From positions 1 to 61,167 of the forward strand of contig JAMPXO010000013.1 in NCBI GenBank assembly GCA_023701125.1: a stretch of 61,167 nucleotides of DNA, given 5' to 3'. The notes beneath the pieces are model-generated. The model searched no databases and was not told where the DNA came from. It saw only the letters and a list, made by a program, of their open reading frames with translations. The translations under genes and the position numbers were made by a program. The number at the start of each line of letters is the position of its first letter. Within the stretch, counting starts at the first letter, position 1. Of this stretch, positions 33,026 through 42,109 are shown in pieces. Origin of the DNA: Vicinamibacteria bacterium (GTDB taxonomy: Bacteria > Acidobacteriota > Vicinamibacteria > Fen-336).

Positions 33026-34258
33026 TCAGCCAACAGATCGCTGATCGGACCCGTCGTCGAGCGAAACCGAACGGAAGCGGAAGAAGAGGCTCAGGTCGTA
33101 GGCGATCTTCAGTCCGCCGGCGAGCACGAACGGGGCTGGCGTCGCCGCCGCGGCCATCGCCAACCCCGACACCACCGGGGCGCAGGCCTGGGCCAGGGCT
33201 CGGACGCTGGCGGTCAGGCCGGCCGCAGCCGGCCTCTCCTCGGCCGAGACCAGGGCCATGGTGTAGGCCTGCCGCGTGGGCACGTCCATCTGCGACAGCA
33301 GGTGCCTGGCCAGCAGCACCGCGGCAGCGGTGCCGAACGACGGCATGAACGGCACGCAGAGCAGCAGCAGGTTCGAGGGCAGGTGGGTGAACACCATCGT
33401 GTTCAGCAGGCCCACTCGTTCCGCGACCCGGGTGGCGACCAGGAACGACAGGGCCGACAGCAGGTTGGTGCCCAGGAACAGCGCGCCGAGCGCCTCGGGG
33501 CTGGCGCCGAAGCGGAGATGGAACCAGTACACGAGCAGGCTCTGCATGATGAACCCGCCCGCCAGGGCGTCGATCGCCTGCAGCCCCGCGAGTTGCAGCA
33601 CGATACTCCGGGAGCGGCCCAGGCCGAGCCGGCCGAGTGGCGCGGCATCGGTGTCCCGGCGGGTCTCCCGCTCGAGCCGGTCGAGGCGACCGTAGAGAAG
33701 CGTGAGCAGGACGCCCACGCCCGCGTAGCCGAGCAGCATGCCCCTGTGGGCCAGGGCCTCGTCCACTCCCCGACGCAGCGCCCAGCCCAGCGTGGCCCCG
33801 GCTGCGCCGGCCCCCGCGGCGGCGGGCAGAAAGCCACAGACGTTGTACCAGCCGAACATGCGCACGACCGATCCGGAGCGCACGGCACGCGGAAGCAGGG
33901 CCTGTTCCATGGCAGCGAAGGGGCCGGCCTCCTGACCGTTGGGGCTGAGCGTGCCCAGCACGGCACCCAGCAGGACCAGCCAGCGGCTCTCCGGCAGCGC
34001 CAGCAGGACTCCTCCCAGGACCAGGAGTGGAGCCGTCGCCAGCATCACCCGGGCCGGGCCCACCCGGGCCGCGAGCGTCGACGCCAGCAAGGTGAGCAGG
34101 GCGTCCTCGACCATGGTCGCGGTGAAGACAGCGCCGATGGCGGTCGCTCCCAGGCCGCGGCGATGCAGAGCCAGGGCCAGGATCACGGACAGCCAGCCGA
34201 AGGCGAACGACCGCAGGCCGCGCCCGAGGAAGATGAGACGTCCGGCTTCGGAGAGCAA
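33026..34258 (-). CDS. Major facilitator superfamily transporter
   Basis: A 410-residue MFS transporter with 12 predicted helices in two halves joined by a basic loop (DRLERETRRDTDAAP, about 190-205). Segments such as GWLSVILALALHRRGLGATAIGAVF and LLARHLLSQMDVPTRQAYTMALV match MFS proteins of the drug-efflux type. Substrate unknown. It is transcribed away from the nuo operon and shares the 279-bp upstream region with it. Confidence 0.82.
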   Translation of the reverse strand: MLSEAGRLIFLGRGLRSFAFGWLSVILALALHRRGLGATAIGAVFTATMVEDALLTLLASTLAARVGPARVMLATAPLLVLGGVLLALPESRWLVLLGAVLGTLSPNGQEAGPFAAMEQALLPRAVRSGSVVRMFGWYNVCGFLPAAAGAGAAGATLGWALRRGVDEALAHRGMLLGYAGVGVLLTLLYGRLDRLERETRRDTDAAPLGRLGLGRSRSIVLQLAGLQAIDALAGGFIMQSLLVYWFHLRFGASPEALGALFLGTNLLSALSFLVATRVAERVGLLNTMVFTHLPSNLLLLCVPFMPSFGTAAAVLLARHLLSQMDVPTRQAYTMALVSAEERPAAAGLTASVRALAQACAPVVSGLAMAAAATPAPFVLAGGLKIAYDLSLFFRFRSVSLDDGSDQRSVG

Positions 34259-34421
34259 CGCGACCTCCCGGCGGCGTACGCCTTCGCTATTTTCCCCATG
34301 CTGGCCTCAGGGCGCCTGTGGTGGCGATTCAGTTCGCCCGAGGCGTTCACCCGTGCGCCACCCTGGGCGAGGTGCCAAGCCCCACGAACGCGACGGGCCG
34401 ACGGAGACGCCTGCACGCGCG

Positions 34422-34451
34422 TTGACACCCTGAAGAACGCAAAGCTATAGT
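34422..34451 (+). promoter_or_regulatory. Near-consensus sigma70 promoter of the nuo operon
   Basis: TTGACA (34422-34427, perfect -35), an 18-base spacer, and TATAGT (34446-34451, five of six matches to the -10). Transcription would start near 34458, giving an 80-base leader to nuoA. In the leader GCGGCC/GGCCGC can form a hairpin (about 34455-34476). This is the clearest promoter in the window. Confidence 0.75.
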
Positions 34452-34537
34452 CCGGCGGCCGTCAAAACGGGGCCGCAGGCGAGGTCCGCGCGCGTTTCCA
34501 CGCGACCTCTCGCAGCGAGGCCCACAGGATCCTGAAC

Positions 34538-34891
34538 ATGCTGCCCGTCTACGTCCCCATCCTGATCCTCGCCGTCGTCGCGATCGGCTTCGCCGCGTTC
34601 ACGATCGTGGCCTCGCACCTGCTGGGCCAGCCGCGGCCGACCGACGCCAAGTCCGCGGTCTACGAGTGCGGCATGCCGGCGATCGGCACCGCCCGCGAGC
34701 GCTTCCCGATCAAGTTCTACCTCGTCTGCATGATCTTCATCCTGCTCGACGTGGATGCCGCCTTCCTGTACCCGTGGGCGCTGATCTACCCGCAGCTCGG
34801 CTGGTTCGGCTTCGTCGAGATGCTGGTGTTCATGACCCTGCTGGGCGGCGGCTTCGCGTACGCGTGGAAGGTCGGCGCCCTCGACTGGTAG
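34538..34891 (+). CDS. nuoA: NADH-quinone oxidoreductase subunit A
   Basis: A 117-residue inner-membrane subunit of complex I with three helices. Family residues are intact: SAVYECGMPAIG (the loop with the conserved Cys) and RFPIKFYLVCMIFILLDVDAAFLYPW, with acidic residues in helix 2 that form part of the E-channel. It couples quinone reduction by NADH to proton pumping. It begins the nuo operon 87 bases after the promoter. The neighbour in most genomes would be nuoB; here it is a nuoEF fusion. Confidence 0.95.
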   Translation: MLPVYVPILILAVVAIGFAAFTIVASHLLGQPRPTDAKSAVYECGMPAIGTARERFPIKFYLVCMIFILLDVDAAFLYPWALIYPQLGWFGFVEMLVFMTLLGGGFAYAWKVGALDW

Positions 34892-34922
34892 GGCCGCCCT
34901 CGGGATTTCGAGAAGGGGAGTC

Positions 34923-36752
34923 ATGGAGTTCACGCCGGAACGCAAGGCGAAGTTCGACGAGATCCTGAAGCGGTATCCCGTCAAGCGCTCGGCGATCCTG
35001 CCCGCGCTGCACCTCGCGCAGGAGCAGGAGGGCTGGCTGTCGAAGGAGACGATCCAGTACGTCGCCTCGCTGCTCGAGCTGACCCCGGCCCAGGTCCACG
35101 ACACCGCCTCGTACTACGTGATGTTCCGCTTCCAGCCGTTCGGCGAGCGCCACATCGAGGTCTGCACGAACCTGTCCTGCTCGCTGTACGGAGCGGACGA
35201 GCTGGTCGAGCACGCCTGCAAGAAACTGGGCGTCCAGGAAGGCGAGCGCTCCGCGGACGGCAAGTTCACCGTCACCCGCGTCGAGTGCCTCGCGGCCTGC
35301 GGCGGCGGCGCGGCGGTGCAGGTCAACGGCGAGTGGCTGGAGAACTGCACGATCGCCGACCTCGACCGGGTGCTGGCGGGCGAGCACGTGCACCGCAAGT
35401 TCGACTGGCCGCAGAGCGCGGGCACGCCGGTGCTGCTGCGCAACGCCTTCAAGAAGGACTCGACCTCGATCGAGACGTTCAAGGCGGGCGGCGGCTATTC
35501 GAAGCTCGGCGAGTGGCTGAAGATGTCGCCCGACGACATCATCGAGCAGGTCAAGAAGTCGAACCTGCGCGGCCGCGGCGGCGCCGGCTTCCCGACGGGC
35601 CTCAAGTGGTCGTTCCTGCCCAAGGACAACCCGAAGCCGCGCTACCTGGTGGTCAACGCCGACGAGTCCGAGCCGGGCACCTACAAGGACCGGCTGATCC
35701 TCGAGAACGATCCCCACCAGTTGATCGAGGCCTGCATCGTCTCGACCCACGCGCTGCGCAGCAAGACCTGCTACATCTACATCCGCGGCGAGTTCTGGGA
35801 GGGCATCCGCACGATGGAGCGGGCCGTCCGCGAGGCCTACGCGGCGGGCTACCTGGGCCAGAACATCCTCGGCACGGGCATCGACGTCGACGTCTTCGTC
35901 CACGGTGGCGCCGGCGCCTACGAGTGCGGCGAAGAGACGGCGCTGATCGAGTCGCTCGAGGGCAAGCGCGGCCAGCCCCGGATCAAGCCGCCGTTCCCGG
36001 CGGTGGTCGGCCTGTACGGCTGCCCGACGATCGTCAACAACGTCGAGACCATCTCCTGCGTGCCGCTGATCCTGGAGCGCGGCCCGGAGTGGTTCGCCGC
36101 CCAGGGCACCGAGAAGAACGGCGGCCCCAAGCTCTACTGCATCAGCGGCCACGTGAAGCGCCCCGGCACGTACGAGACGGGCATGGGCAAGGTCACGCTG
36201 CGCGAGCTGATCTACGACGAGAAGTACGCGGGCGGCATCCGCGACGGCCACAAGCTGAAGGCGGTCATCCCCGGCGGTTCGTCGACGCCGATGCTGACCC
36301 CGGACGAGCTCGACATCCCGATGGACTTCGACGGCCTGGCCAAGGCCGGCTCGATGCTCGGCTCGGCCGGCACCATCATCATCGACGACTCGACCTCGAT
36401 GGTGTTCGTGGCCCGCAAGCTGACCTACTTCTACAAGCACGAGTCGTGCGGCAAGTGCACGCCGTGCCGCGAGGGCACGGGCTGGATGCTGCGCCTGCTG
36501 GAGAAGCTGGAGCGCGGCCTTGGCCAGATGAAGGACCTCGACCTGCTGTGGAAGATCTGCGACTCGATCTCGGGCAAGACGGTGTGCCCGTTCGGCGACG
36601 CGGCGATCGCGCCCGTCCAGTCCGGCCTCAAGAAGTTCCGCCCCGAGTTCGAGTACTACGTGCGCAACAAGGGGAGCTGGACGCGGGTGGCGAAGACGTT
36701 CGAGGAGGCGCTGGCGAAGGAAGGCCAGGGCCAGACGGTCGGAGCGAGCTAG
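34923..36752 (+). CDS. nuoEF: Fused NuoE-NuoF, NADH dehydrogenase module of complex I
   Basis: A 609-residue fusion of the two peripheral-arm subunits that take electrons from NADH. Residues 1-160 are NuoE (thioredoxin-like) with [2Fe-2S] ligands C81, C86, C122 and C126. Residues 175-609 are NuoF: GRGGAGFPTGLKW (NADH/FMN site), NADESEPGTYKDR, GAYECGEETALIESLEG, and [4Fe-4S] N3 ligands C509, C512, C515 and C555. All cofactor residues are present. Separate nuoE and nuoF genes are the rule, so the fusion is a lineage marker. It sits between nuoA and nuoH, where nuoB-C-D are normally found. An SD (GAAGGGGAG) precedes the ATG. Confidence 0.95.
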   Translation: MEFTPERKAKFDEILKRYPVKRSAILPALHLAQEQEGWLSKETIQYVASLLELTPAQVHDTASYYVMFRFQPFGERHIEVCTNLSCSLYGADELVEHACKKLGVQEGERSADGKFTVTRVECLAACGGGAAVQVNGEWLENCTIADLDRVLAGEHVHRKFDWPQSAGTPVLLRNAFKKDSTSIETFKAGGGYSKLGEWLKMSPDDIIEQVKKSNLRGRGGAGFPTGLKWSFLPKDNPKPRYLVVNADESEPGTYKDRLILENDPHQLIEACIVSTHALRSKTCYIYIRGEFWEGIRTMERAVREAYAAGYLGQNILGTGIDVDVFVHGGAGAYECGEETALIESLEGKRGQPRIKPPFPAVVGLYGCPTIVNNVETISCVPLILERGPEWFAAQGTEKNGGPKLYCISGHVKRPGTYETGMGKVTLRELIYDEKYAGGIRDGHKLKAVIPGGSSTPMLTPDELDIPMDFDGLAKAGSMLGSAGTIIIDDSTSMVFVARKLTYFYKHESCGKCTPCREGTGWMLRLLEKLERGLGQMKDLDLLWKICDSISGKTVCPFGDAAIAPVQSGLKKFRPEFEYYVRNKGSWTRVAKTFEEALAKEGQGQTVGAS

Positions 36753-36755
36753 GCC

Positions 36756-37817
36756 ATGTCACCCCTGATCCAGGACCTGATCGAGAAGGCCGTCGTGGTG
36801 CTGGTGGTCTTCGGCGGCCTGCTCGGCGTCTTCTCGCTGTGCACGCTGATCGAGCGCCGCGTGCTGGCGTTCATGCAGTTCCGGCTCGGCCCCAACCGGA
36901 CCGGGCCGCAGGGGCTGTTCCAGCCGGTGGCCGACGGCATCAAGCTCTTCTTCAAGGAAGAGTTCATCCCGGCCGGCGCCAACAAGCTGTTGTTCGTGCT
37001 GGCCCCCGCGGTCGCGGTGGTCACCGCCTTCATGTCGACCGCGATCGTCAGCTACGGCGGCGCGCTGACGGTGCCCGCGCTGTCGTTCCTCCCGGAGTGG
37101 CTGCAGGGGCGCGTGATCGAGCTGCAGATCGCCGACCTCGACGTCGGCATCCTGTACCTGTTCGCGCTGTCCTCGCTCGGCGTCTACGGAGTCGTGATGG
37201 CCGGCTGGGCCAGCAACAACAAGTACGCGCTGGTCGGCGGCCTGCGCTCCTCGGCGCAGATGTTCAGCTACGAGCTGGCGCTGGGCCTGTCGTGGGTGCC
37301 GGTGATCCTGGTGACCAACTCCTTCCGGCTGCCCGAGATCGTGGCCGGCCAGGCGGGCTGGTTCTGGAACTGGAACTGCTTCGCGCTGTTCCCGGCCTTC
37401 CTCGTCTACGTCGTGGCCGGCACGGCCGAGGCCAACCGCACCCCGTTCGACCTGCCCGAGGCCGAGACGGAGCTGGTCGCCGGCTTCCACACCGAGTACT
37501 CGTCGATGAAGTTCGCGCTGCTGCAGATGGCCGAGTACGTGAACATGATCACGATCTCGGCGCTGGGCGCCAACATGTTCCTGGGCGGTGCCAACACCGG
37601 GCTGCCGTTCCTGCCCCCGACCGCCGCCTTCGGCCTGGTCGGGTTCCTGGCCTTCGCCGCCAAGGTGGCGGGCTTCCTGTTCTTCTTCTTCTGGCTGCGC
37701 GGCACGCTGCCGCGCTTCCGCTACGACCAGCTCATGCACTTCGGGTGGAAGGTGCTGGTCCCGGTGGCAGCCTGCTTCATCCTGGTCGTGGCCGGGGTTG
37801 TGGCGGCACTCGCCTGA
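36756..37817 (+). CDS. nuoH: NADH-quinone oxidoreductase subunit H
   Basis: A 353-residue membrane subunit with eight to nine helices that forms the quinone chamber with NuoB/NuoD. The conserved blocks ERRVLAFMQFRLGPNR, GPQGLFQPVADGIKLFFKE, TAEANRTPFDLPEAETELVAGF and HTEYSSMKF are complete. It starts 3 bases after the nuoEF stop. Confidence 0.96.
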   Translation: MSPLIQDLIEKAVVVLVVFGGLLGVFSLCTLIERRVLAFMQFRLGPNRTGPQGLFQPVADGIKLFFKEEFIPAGANKLLFVLAPAVAVVTAFMSTAIVSYGGALTVPALSFLPEWLQGRVIELQIADLDVGILYLFALSSLGVYGVVMAGWASNNKYALVGGLRSSAQMFSYELALGLSWVPVILVTNSFRLPEIVAGQAGWFWNWNCFALFPAFLVYVVAGTAEANRTPFDLPEAETELVAGFHTEYSSMKFALLQMAEYVNMITISALGANMFLGGANTGLPFLPPTAAFGLVGFLAFAAKVAGFLFFFFWLRGTLPRFRYDQLMHFGWKVLVPVAACFILVVAGVVAALA

Positions 37818-37827
37818 GGCGCGCGGA

Positions 37828-38322
37828 ATGATCGAGAGCGTCCTCTTCTACACGTTCGCCGCCCTGGCGCTGGTCTCCGCGGTGGTCGTCATCGCGCAGA
37901 AGAGCCCCTTCTACAGCGCGTTCGGGCTGATCGTGGTGCTGTGCTCGCTGTCCGGCATCTTCGCGGTGCTGGGCTCGCCGTTCATCGCGGTGATCCAGCT
38001 CGTGGTCTACGCCGGCGCGATCATGGTGCTGTTCCTGTTCGTGCTGATGCTGCTCAACGTGCAGCGGGAAACCGACGACGTCGGCGGCAGCGCCCCGCTG
38101 CGGCTGGCGGCGGCGGCCCTGGCCTCGGCCTTCGCGGCCCAGGTGGCGGCGGTGATCGCCCGCGCCCGGATCGTCTCCGGCCCCGAGCAGTACGAGGCGT
38201 CGACCCGCAAGGTGGCCGAGTTGCTGTTCTCGCCCGCGTTCCTCTACGTGTTCGAGGCCACCTCGATCCTGATCCTGGCCGCCCTGGTGGGGGCCATCGT
38301 GCTGGCGAAGAGGGACTTGTGA
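37828..38322 (+). CDS. nuoJ: NADH-quinone oxidoreductase subunit J
   Basis: A 164-residue subunit with five helices. The helix-3 segment [23 protein letters not shown], with the pi-bulge and YAGA motif that gates coupling, is present. The GTG of nuoK overlaps its stop (GTGA). Confidence 0.93.
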   Translation: MIESVLFYTFAALALVSAVVVIAQKSPFYSAFGLIVVLCSLSGIFAVLGSPFIAVIQLVVYAGAIMVLFLFVLMLLNVQRETDDVGGSAPLRLAAAALASAFAAQVAAVIARARIVSGPEQYEASTRKVAELLFSPAFLYVFEATSILILAALVGAIVLAKRDL

Positions 38323-38627
38323 GCGGCTCCCTGGTGCAACACGCGCTGCTGCTGTCGGTGGCGCTGTTCACGCTCGGCGCGCTGGGCGTCTTCATGCGCC
38401 GCAACGTGATCACGATCTTCATGTGCATCGAGCTGATGCTGAACGCCGTGAACCTCGCGTTCGTGGCCTTCAGCCGCTCGCTCGGCACCTTCGACGGGCA
38501 GGTGCTGGTGTTCTTCGTGATGACCGTGGCCGCGGCCGAGGCCGCGGTGGGGCTGGCGATCGTGATCGCGCTCCACCGCCACCGCGACACCCTCGACATC
38601 GACTCCTTCAACCTGCTGAAGTGGTGA
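38319..38627 (+). CDS. nuoK: NADH-quinone oxidoreductase subunit K
   Basis: A 102-residue subunit with three helices. The intramembrane Glu residues are present in [16 protein letters not shown] and in [17 protein letters not shown]; both are needed for proton movement. The GTG at 38319 overlaps the nuoJ stop, so translation is coupled. It ends 5 bases before nuoL. Confidence 0.94.
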   Translation: MSGSLVQHALLLSVALFTLGALGVFMRRNVITIFMCIELMLNAVNLAFVAFSRSLGTFDGQVLVFFVMTVAAAEAAVGLAIVIALHRHRDTLDIDSFNLLKW

Positions 38628-38632
38628 GCGGA

Positions 38633-40576
38633 ATGCCCCAAGGACTCCCCACCGGAGCGCTCGAGGACGCCCTGCTGATGCGGGCGCCGTTCTGGGTACT
38701 GGTGTTCCCGCTGGTCGGCTTCATCGTGCTGGCGCTGTTCGGCGACGCGATGAAGCGCGAGGGCAAGTCGAACTGGGGCGGCTACATCGCCTCGGCGATG
38801 GCGCTCGCGTCGTTCGCCTGCGCCGCGCTGTCGGTCTCGCGACTGATGACGCTGCTGCCGGGCGAGCAGGGCCTGCGCTTCGCCCAGCCCTACCTCGGCT
38901 TCGAGTGGATCGACGTCGCCGACTTCCGGGTGCCGCTCAACCTGCTGGTCGACCCGCTGTCGGCGGTGATGATCCTGGTCGTCACCGGCATCGGCTCGCT
39001 GATCCACATCTACTCGATCGGCTACATGCACGAGGACGAGGACCGGGTCCGCTTCTTCTCGTACCTGAACCTGTTCCTGTTCTTCATGCTGGTGCTGGTG
39101 CTGGGCGGCTCGCTGCCGCTGATGTTCGTCGGCTGGGAGGGCGTCGGCCTCTGCTCCTACCTGCTGATCGGCTTCTGGTACAAGAAGCAGAGCGCGTCGG
39201 ACGCCGGCAAGAAGGCGTTCGTGGTCAACCGCATCGGCGACGCCGGCCTGATCCTCGGCATGGTCATGGCCTTCACCTGGTTCGGCACCCTGGACCTCGT
39301 GGAACTCGCCGAGAACGCCGGCTCCAAGCCGGCCGAGGGCTGGCTGGTGTTCGGGCCGCTGACGCTGGTCGCGCTGGCGCTGTTCGTCGGCGCCTGCGGC
39401 AAGAGCGCGCAGATCCCGCTCCACGTCTGGCTGCCCGACGCGATGGAGGGCCCGACCCCGGTCTCGGCCCTGATCCACGCGGCGACGATGGTGACCGCCG
39501 GCGTCTACATGGTCTGCCGGCTGGCCCCGATCTACTCGCAGTCGGAGACGGCGATGGCGGTGGTGGCCGGCCTCGGCTGCGCCACCGCGGTGATCGCGGC
39601 GACGATCGCTCTCGTCCAGACCGACATCAAGAAGGTGCTGGCCTACTCGACGGTCAGCCAGCTCGGCTACATGTTCCTGGCGGCGGGCGTCGGCGCCTTC
39701 GGCGTGGCGATCTTCCACCTCGTCACCCACGCCTTCTTCAAGGCCCTGCTGTTCCTCGGCTCCGGCTCGGTGATCCACGCGATGCACCACGAGCAGGACA
39801 TGCGGAAGATGGGCGGCCTGCGCAAGCACATCCCGTGGACGCACTGGACGTTCGCGATCGGCACCGCGGCCATCGCCGGCGTGCCGTTCCTGTCGGGCTT
39901 CTACTCGAAGGACGCGATCCTGGCGGCGGCCCACCACCACCACCACACGCTGCTGTTCGGGCTCGGCCTGGCCACCGCGCTGATGACCGCGTTCTACATG
40001 TCGCGGCTGTACTTCCTCACCTTCTGGGGCGAGTTCCGCGGCGGCCATGAGGCCGAGCACCACCTGCACGAGTCGCCGTGGTCGATGGTCGGGGTGCTGG
40101 TGGTGCTGGCCGTCGGCGCGATCTTCGGCGGTTACATCCCGATCCCGGCGATCGTCGCCCCGGTCTTCCGGCTGCCGATCGTCGAGGAGGCCCACGACCT
40201 GCTGGTGCCGGTGCTGGCGACCAGCGCCGGCCTGCTCGGCATCGCCGCCGCCTGGTACGCCTACGTGAAGCAGCCCGACCTGCCGGCGAAGGTCGCGGCT
40301 TCGGCCCGCGGTCTCCAGCGCGTGCTCGAGGCCAAGTGGGGCTTCGACCTCGCCTTCGACTGGTTCTCGTCGAAGGTCGTGGTCGCCGGCTCCGACAGCC
40401 TGCTCTGGAAGCGCGTCGACGCCGGCCTGATCGACGGCGCGGTCAACGGCGCGGGCTCGGTGGTGGACGCCATCTCGCGCGGCGCGCGCGGCTTCCAGAC
40501 CGGCCTCGTGCGCGGCTACGCGCTGGTCATCTTCGGGGGCGCGGTGCTCCTGCTCTCCTACCTGCTGTGGATCTGA
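38633..40576 (+). CDS. nuoL: NADH-quinone oxidoreductase subunit L
   Basis: A 647-residue antiporter-like proton-pumping subunit with about 16 helices. The core shows GWEGVGLCSYLLIGFWY, KSAQIPLHVWLPDAMEGPTPVSALIHAATMV (Lys/His channel residues), KKVLAYSTVSQLGYMF and HAFFKALLFLGSGSVIHAMHH. The long C-terminal amphipathic helix (about 520-600) would run along NuoM/N. It ends in TGATG, shared with nuoM. Confidence 0.96.
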   Translation: MPQGLPTGALEDALLMRAPFWVLVFPLVGFIVLALFGDAMKREGKSNWGGYIASAMALASFACAALSVSRLMTLLPGEQGLRFAQPYLGFEWIDVADFRVPLNLLVDPLSAVMILVVTGIGSLIHIYSIGYMHEDEDRVRFFSYLNLFLFFMLVLVLGGSLPLMFVGWEGVGLCSYLLIGFWYKKQSASDAGKKAFVVNRIGDAGLILGMVMAFTWFGTLDLVELAENAGSKPAEGWLVFGPLTLVALALFVGACGKSAQIPLHVWLPDAMEGPTPVSALIHAATMVTAGVYMVCRLAPIYSQSETAMAVVAGLGCATAVIAATIALVQTDIKKVLAYSTVSQLGYMFLAAGVGAFGVAIFHLVTHAFFKALLFLGSGSVIHAMHHEQDMRKMGGLRKHIPWTHWTFAIGTAAIAGVPFLSGFYSKDAILAAAHHHHHTLLFGLGLATALMTAFYMSRLYFLTFWGEFRGGHEAEHHLHESPWSMVGVLVVLAVGAIFGGYIPIPAIVAPVFRLPIVEEAHDLLVPVLATSAGLLGIAAAWYAYVKQPDLPAKVAASARGLQRVLEAKWGFDLAFDWFSSKVVVAGSDSLLWKRVDAGLIDGAVNGAGSVVDAISRGARGFQTGLVRGYALVIFGGAVLLLSYLLWI

Positions 40577-42102
40577 TGGGCGCCTCCAACTACCTGCTCA
40601 GCCTGCTCCTGCTCCTGCCGCTGGTCGGCGCGATCGTGATCGCGCTCTCGCCGCGCGCCAACGTGGGCCTCCAGAAGACGCTGGGGATGGCGTTCTCGCT
40701 CGCCGCCTTCGCGGTCTCGCTGCTGCTGGTGTCCGGCTTCCAGCCGATCGCCGAGATGCAGTTCGTCGAGCGCTACGAGTGGATCCCCGCCTACGGCATC
40801 TCCTTCCACCTCGGCATCGACGGCATCTCGCTGTGGCTCGTGATCCTGACCACGTTCCTGACCCCGATCGCGCTGCTCGGCTCGTGGTCGTCGATCGCGG
40901 ACCGGGTCAAGGAGTTCAACGTCTTCATGCTGCTGCTGGAAGTCGGCATGCTGGGGGTGTTCTTCGCCCTCGACCTGTTCGTCTTCTACATCTTCTGGGA
41001 AGCGATGCTGATCCCGATGTACTTCCTGATCGGGATCTGGGGCCACGGCCGCCGCATCTACGCCGCCGTCAAGTTCTTCCTGTACACGATGGCCGGCTCG
41101 GTGCTGATGCTGGTCGCCTTCCTGGTCCTGTACAAGGAGACGGGGGCGGTCGGCTTCGGCCTCGCCGAGCTGCTGCAGCGTCCCGTCGAGCCCGGCCTGC
41201 AGTTCTGGCTGTTCCTGGCCTTTGCGCTGGCGTTCGCGATCAAGGTCCCGATGTTTCCGTTCCACACCTGGCTGCCCGACGCCCACGTCGAGGCGCCGAC
41301 GGCGGGCTCGGTGATCCTGGCCGGCGTGCTGCTGAAGATGGGCGGCTACGGCTTCCTGCGGCTGGCGATGCCGCTGTTCCCGCAGGCCGCGATGGAGATG
41401 GCGCCGTGGATCGCGCTGCTGGCGGTGATCGGCATCGTCTACGGCGCGCTCGTCTCGCTGGTCCAGCCGGACATGAAGAAGCTGGTGGCCTACTCCTCGG
41501 TCAGCCACCTCGGCTTCGTGATGCTCGGCGTGGCCGCGTTCTCGACGACGTCGGTGACCGGCGCCGTGTACCAGATGCTGAACCACGGCATCTCGACCGG
41601 CGCGCTGTTCCTGATGGTCGGCATGCTCTACGACCGCCGCCACACCCGCGACATCGCCGAGTTCGGCGGCCTCAAGACGGTGATGCCGTGGTTCTCGGCG
41701 CTGTTCCTGATGGTCGGCCTGTCGTCGATCGCGGTGCCCGGCTTCAACGGCTTCGTCGGCGAGTTCCTGATCCTGGTCGGCTCCTGGCGCGCCTTCCCCG
41801 GCTACGTGATCGTGGCCTCGCTGGGCGTGATCCTGGCTGCCGCCTACATGCTGTGGATGATCCAGCGCGTGCTCTACGGCGAGGTCACCAACCCCAAGAA
41901 CGAGAAGCTCGCGGACCTCACCCCGCGCGAGCTGGTGGTGCTGCTGCCGCTGCTGTTCCTCGCGGTGTACATGGGGATCTTCTCGCCGCAGTTCACCCGC
42001 ACCATCGAACCCTCGGTGGCCGCCCTCGTGCGCGACGTGCGCGCGGCCGGCGCCCCGGTCCACAACGCCGCCGCGCTGCCCGCGCCGGCGCCCGCGAGGT
42101 AA
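40576..42102 (+). CDS. nuoM: NADH-quinone oxidoreductase subunit M
   Basis: A 508-residue antiporter-like subunit with 14 helices. FYIFWEAMLIPMYFLIGIWG carries the conserved Glu, AIKVPMFPFHTWLPDAHVEAP the channel Lys and His, and MKKLVAYSSVSHLGFVMLG the second Lys. The start overlaps the nuoL stop as TGATG. Confidence 0.96.
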   Translation: MGASNYLLSLLLLLPLVGAIVIALSPRANVGLQKTLGMAFSLAAFAVSLLLVSGFQPIAEMQFVERYEWIPAYGISFHLGIDGISLWLVILTTFLTPIALLGSWSSIADRVKEFNVFMLLLEVGMLGVFFALDLFVFYIFWEAMLIPMYFLIGIWGHGRRIYAAVKFFLYTMAGSVLMLVAFLVLYKETGAVGFGLAELLQRPVEPGLQFWLFLAFALAFAIKVPMFPFHTWLPDAHVEAPTAGSVILAGVLLKMGGYGFLRLAMPLFPQAAMEMAPWIALLAVIGIVYGALVSLVQPDMKKLVAYSSVSHLGFVMLGVAAFSTTSVTGAVYQMLNHGISTGALFLMVGMLYDRRHTRDIAEFGGLKTVMPWFSALFLMVGLSSIAVPGFNGFVGEFLILVGSWRAFPGYVIVASLGVILAAAYMLWMIQRVLYGEVTNPKNEKLADLTPRELVVLLPLLFLAVYMGIFSPQFTRTIEPSVAALVRDVRAAGAPVHNAAALPAPAPAR

Positions 42103-42109
42103 GCCGAAG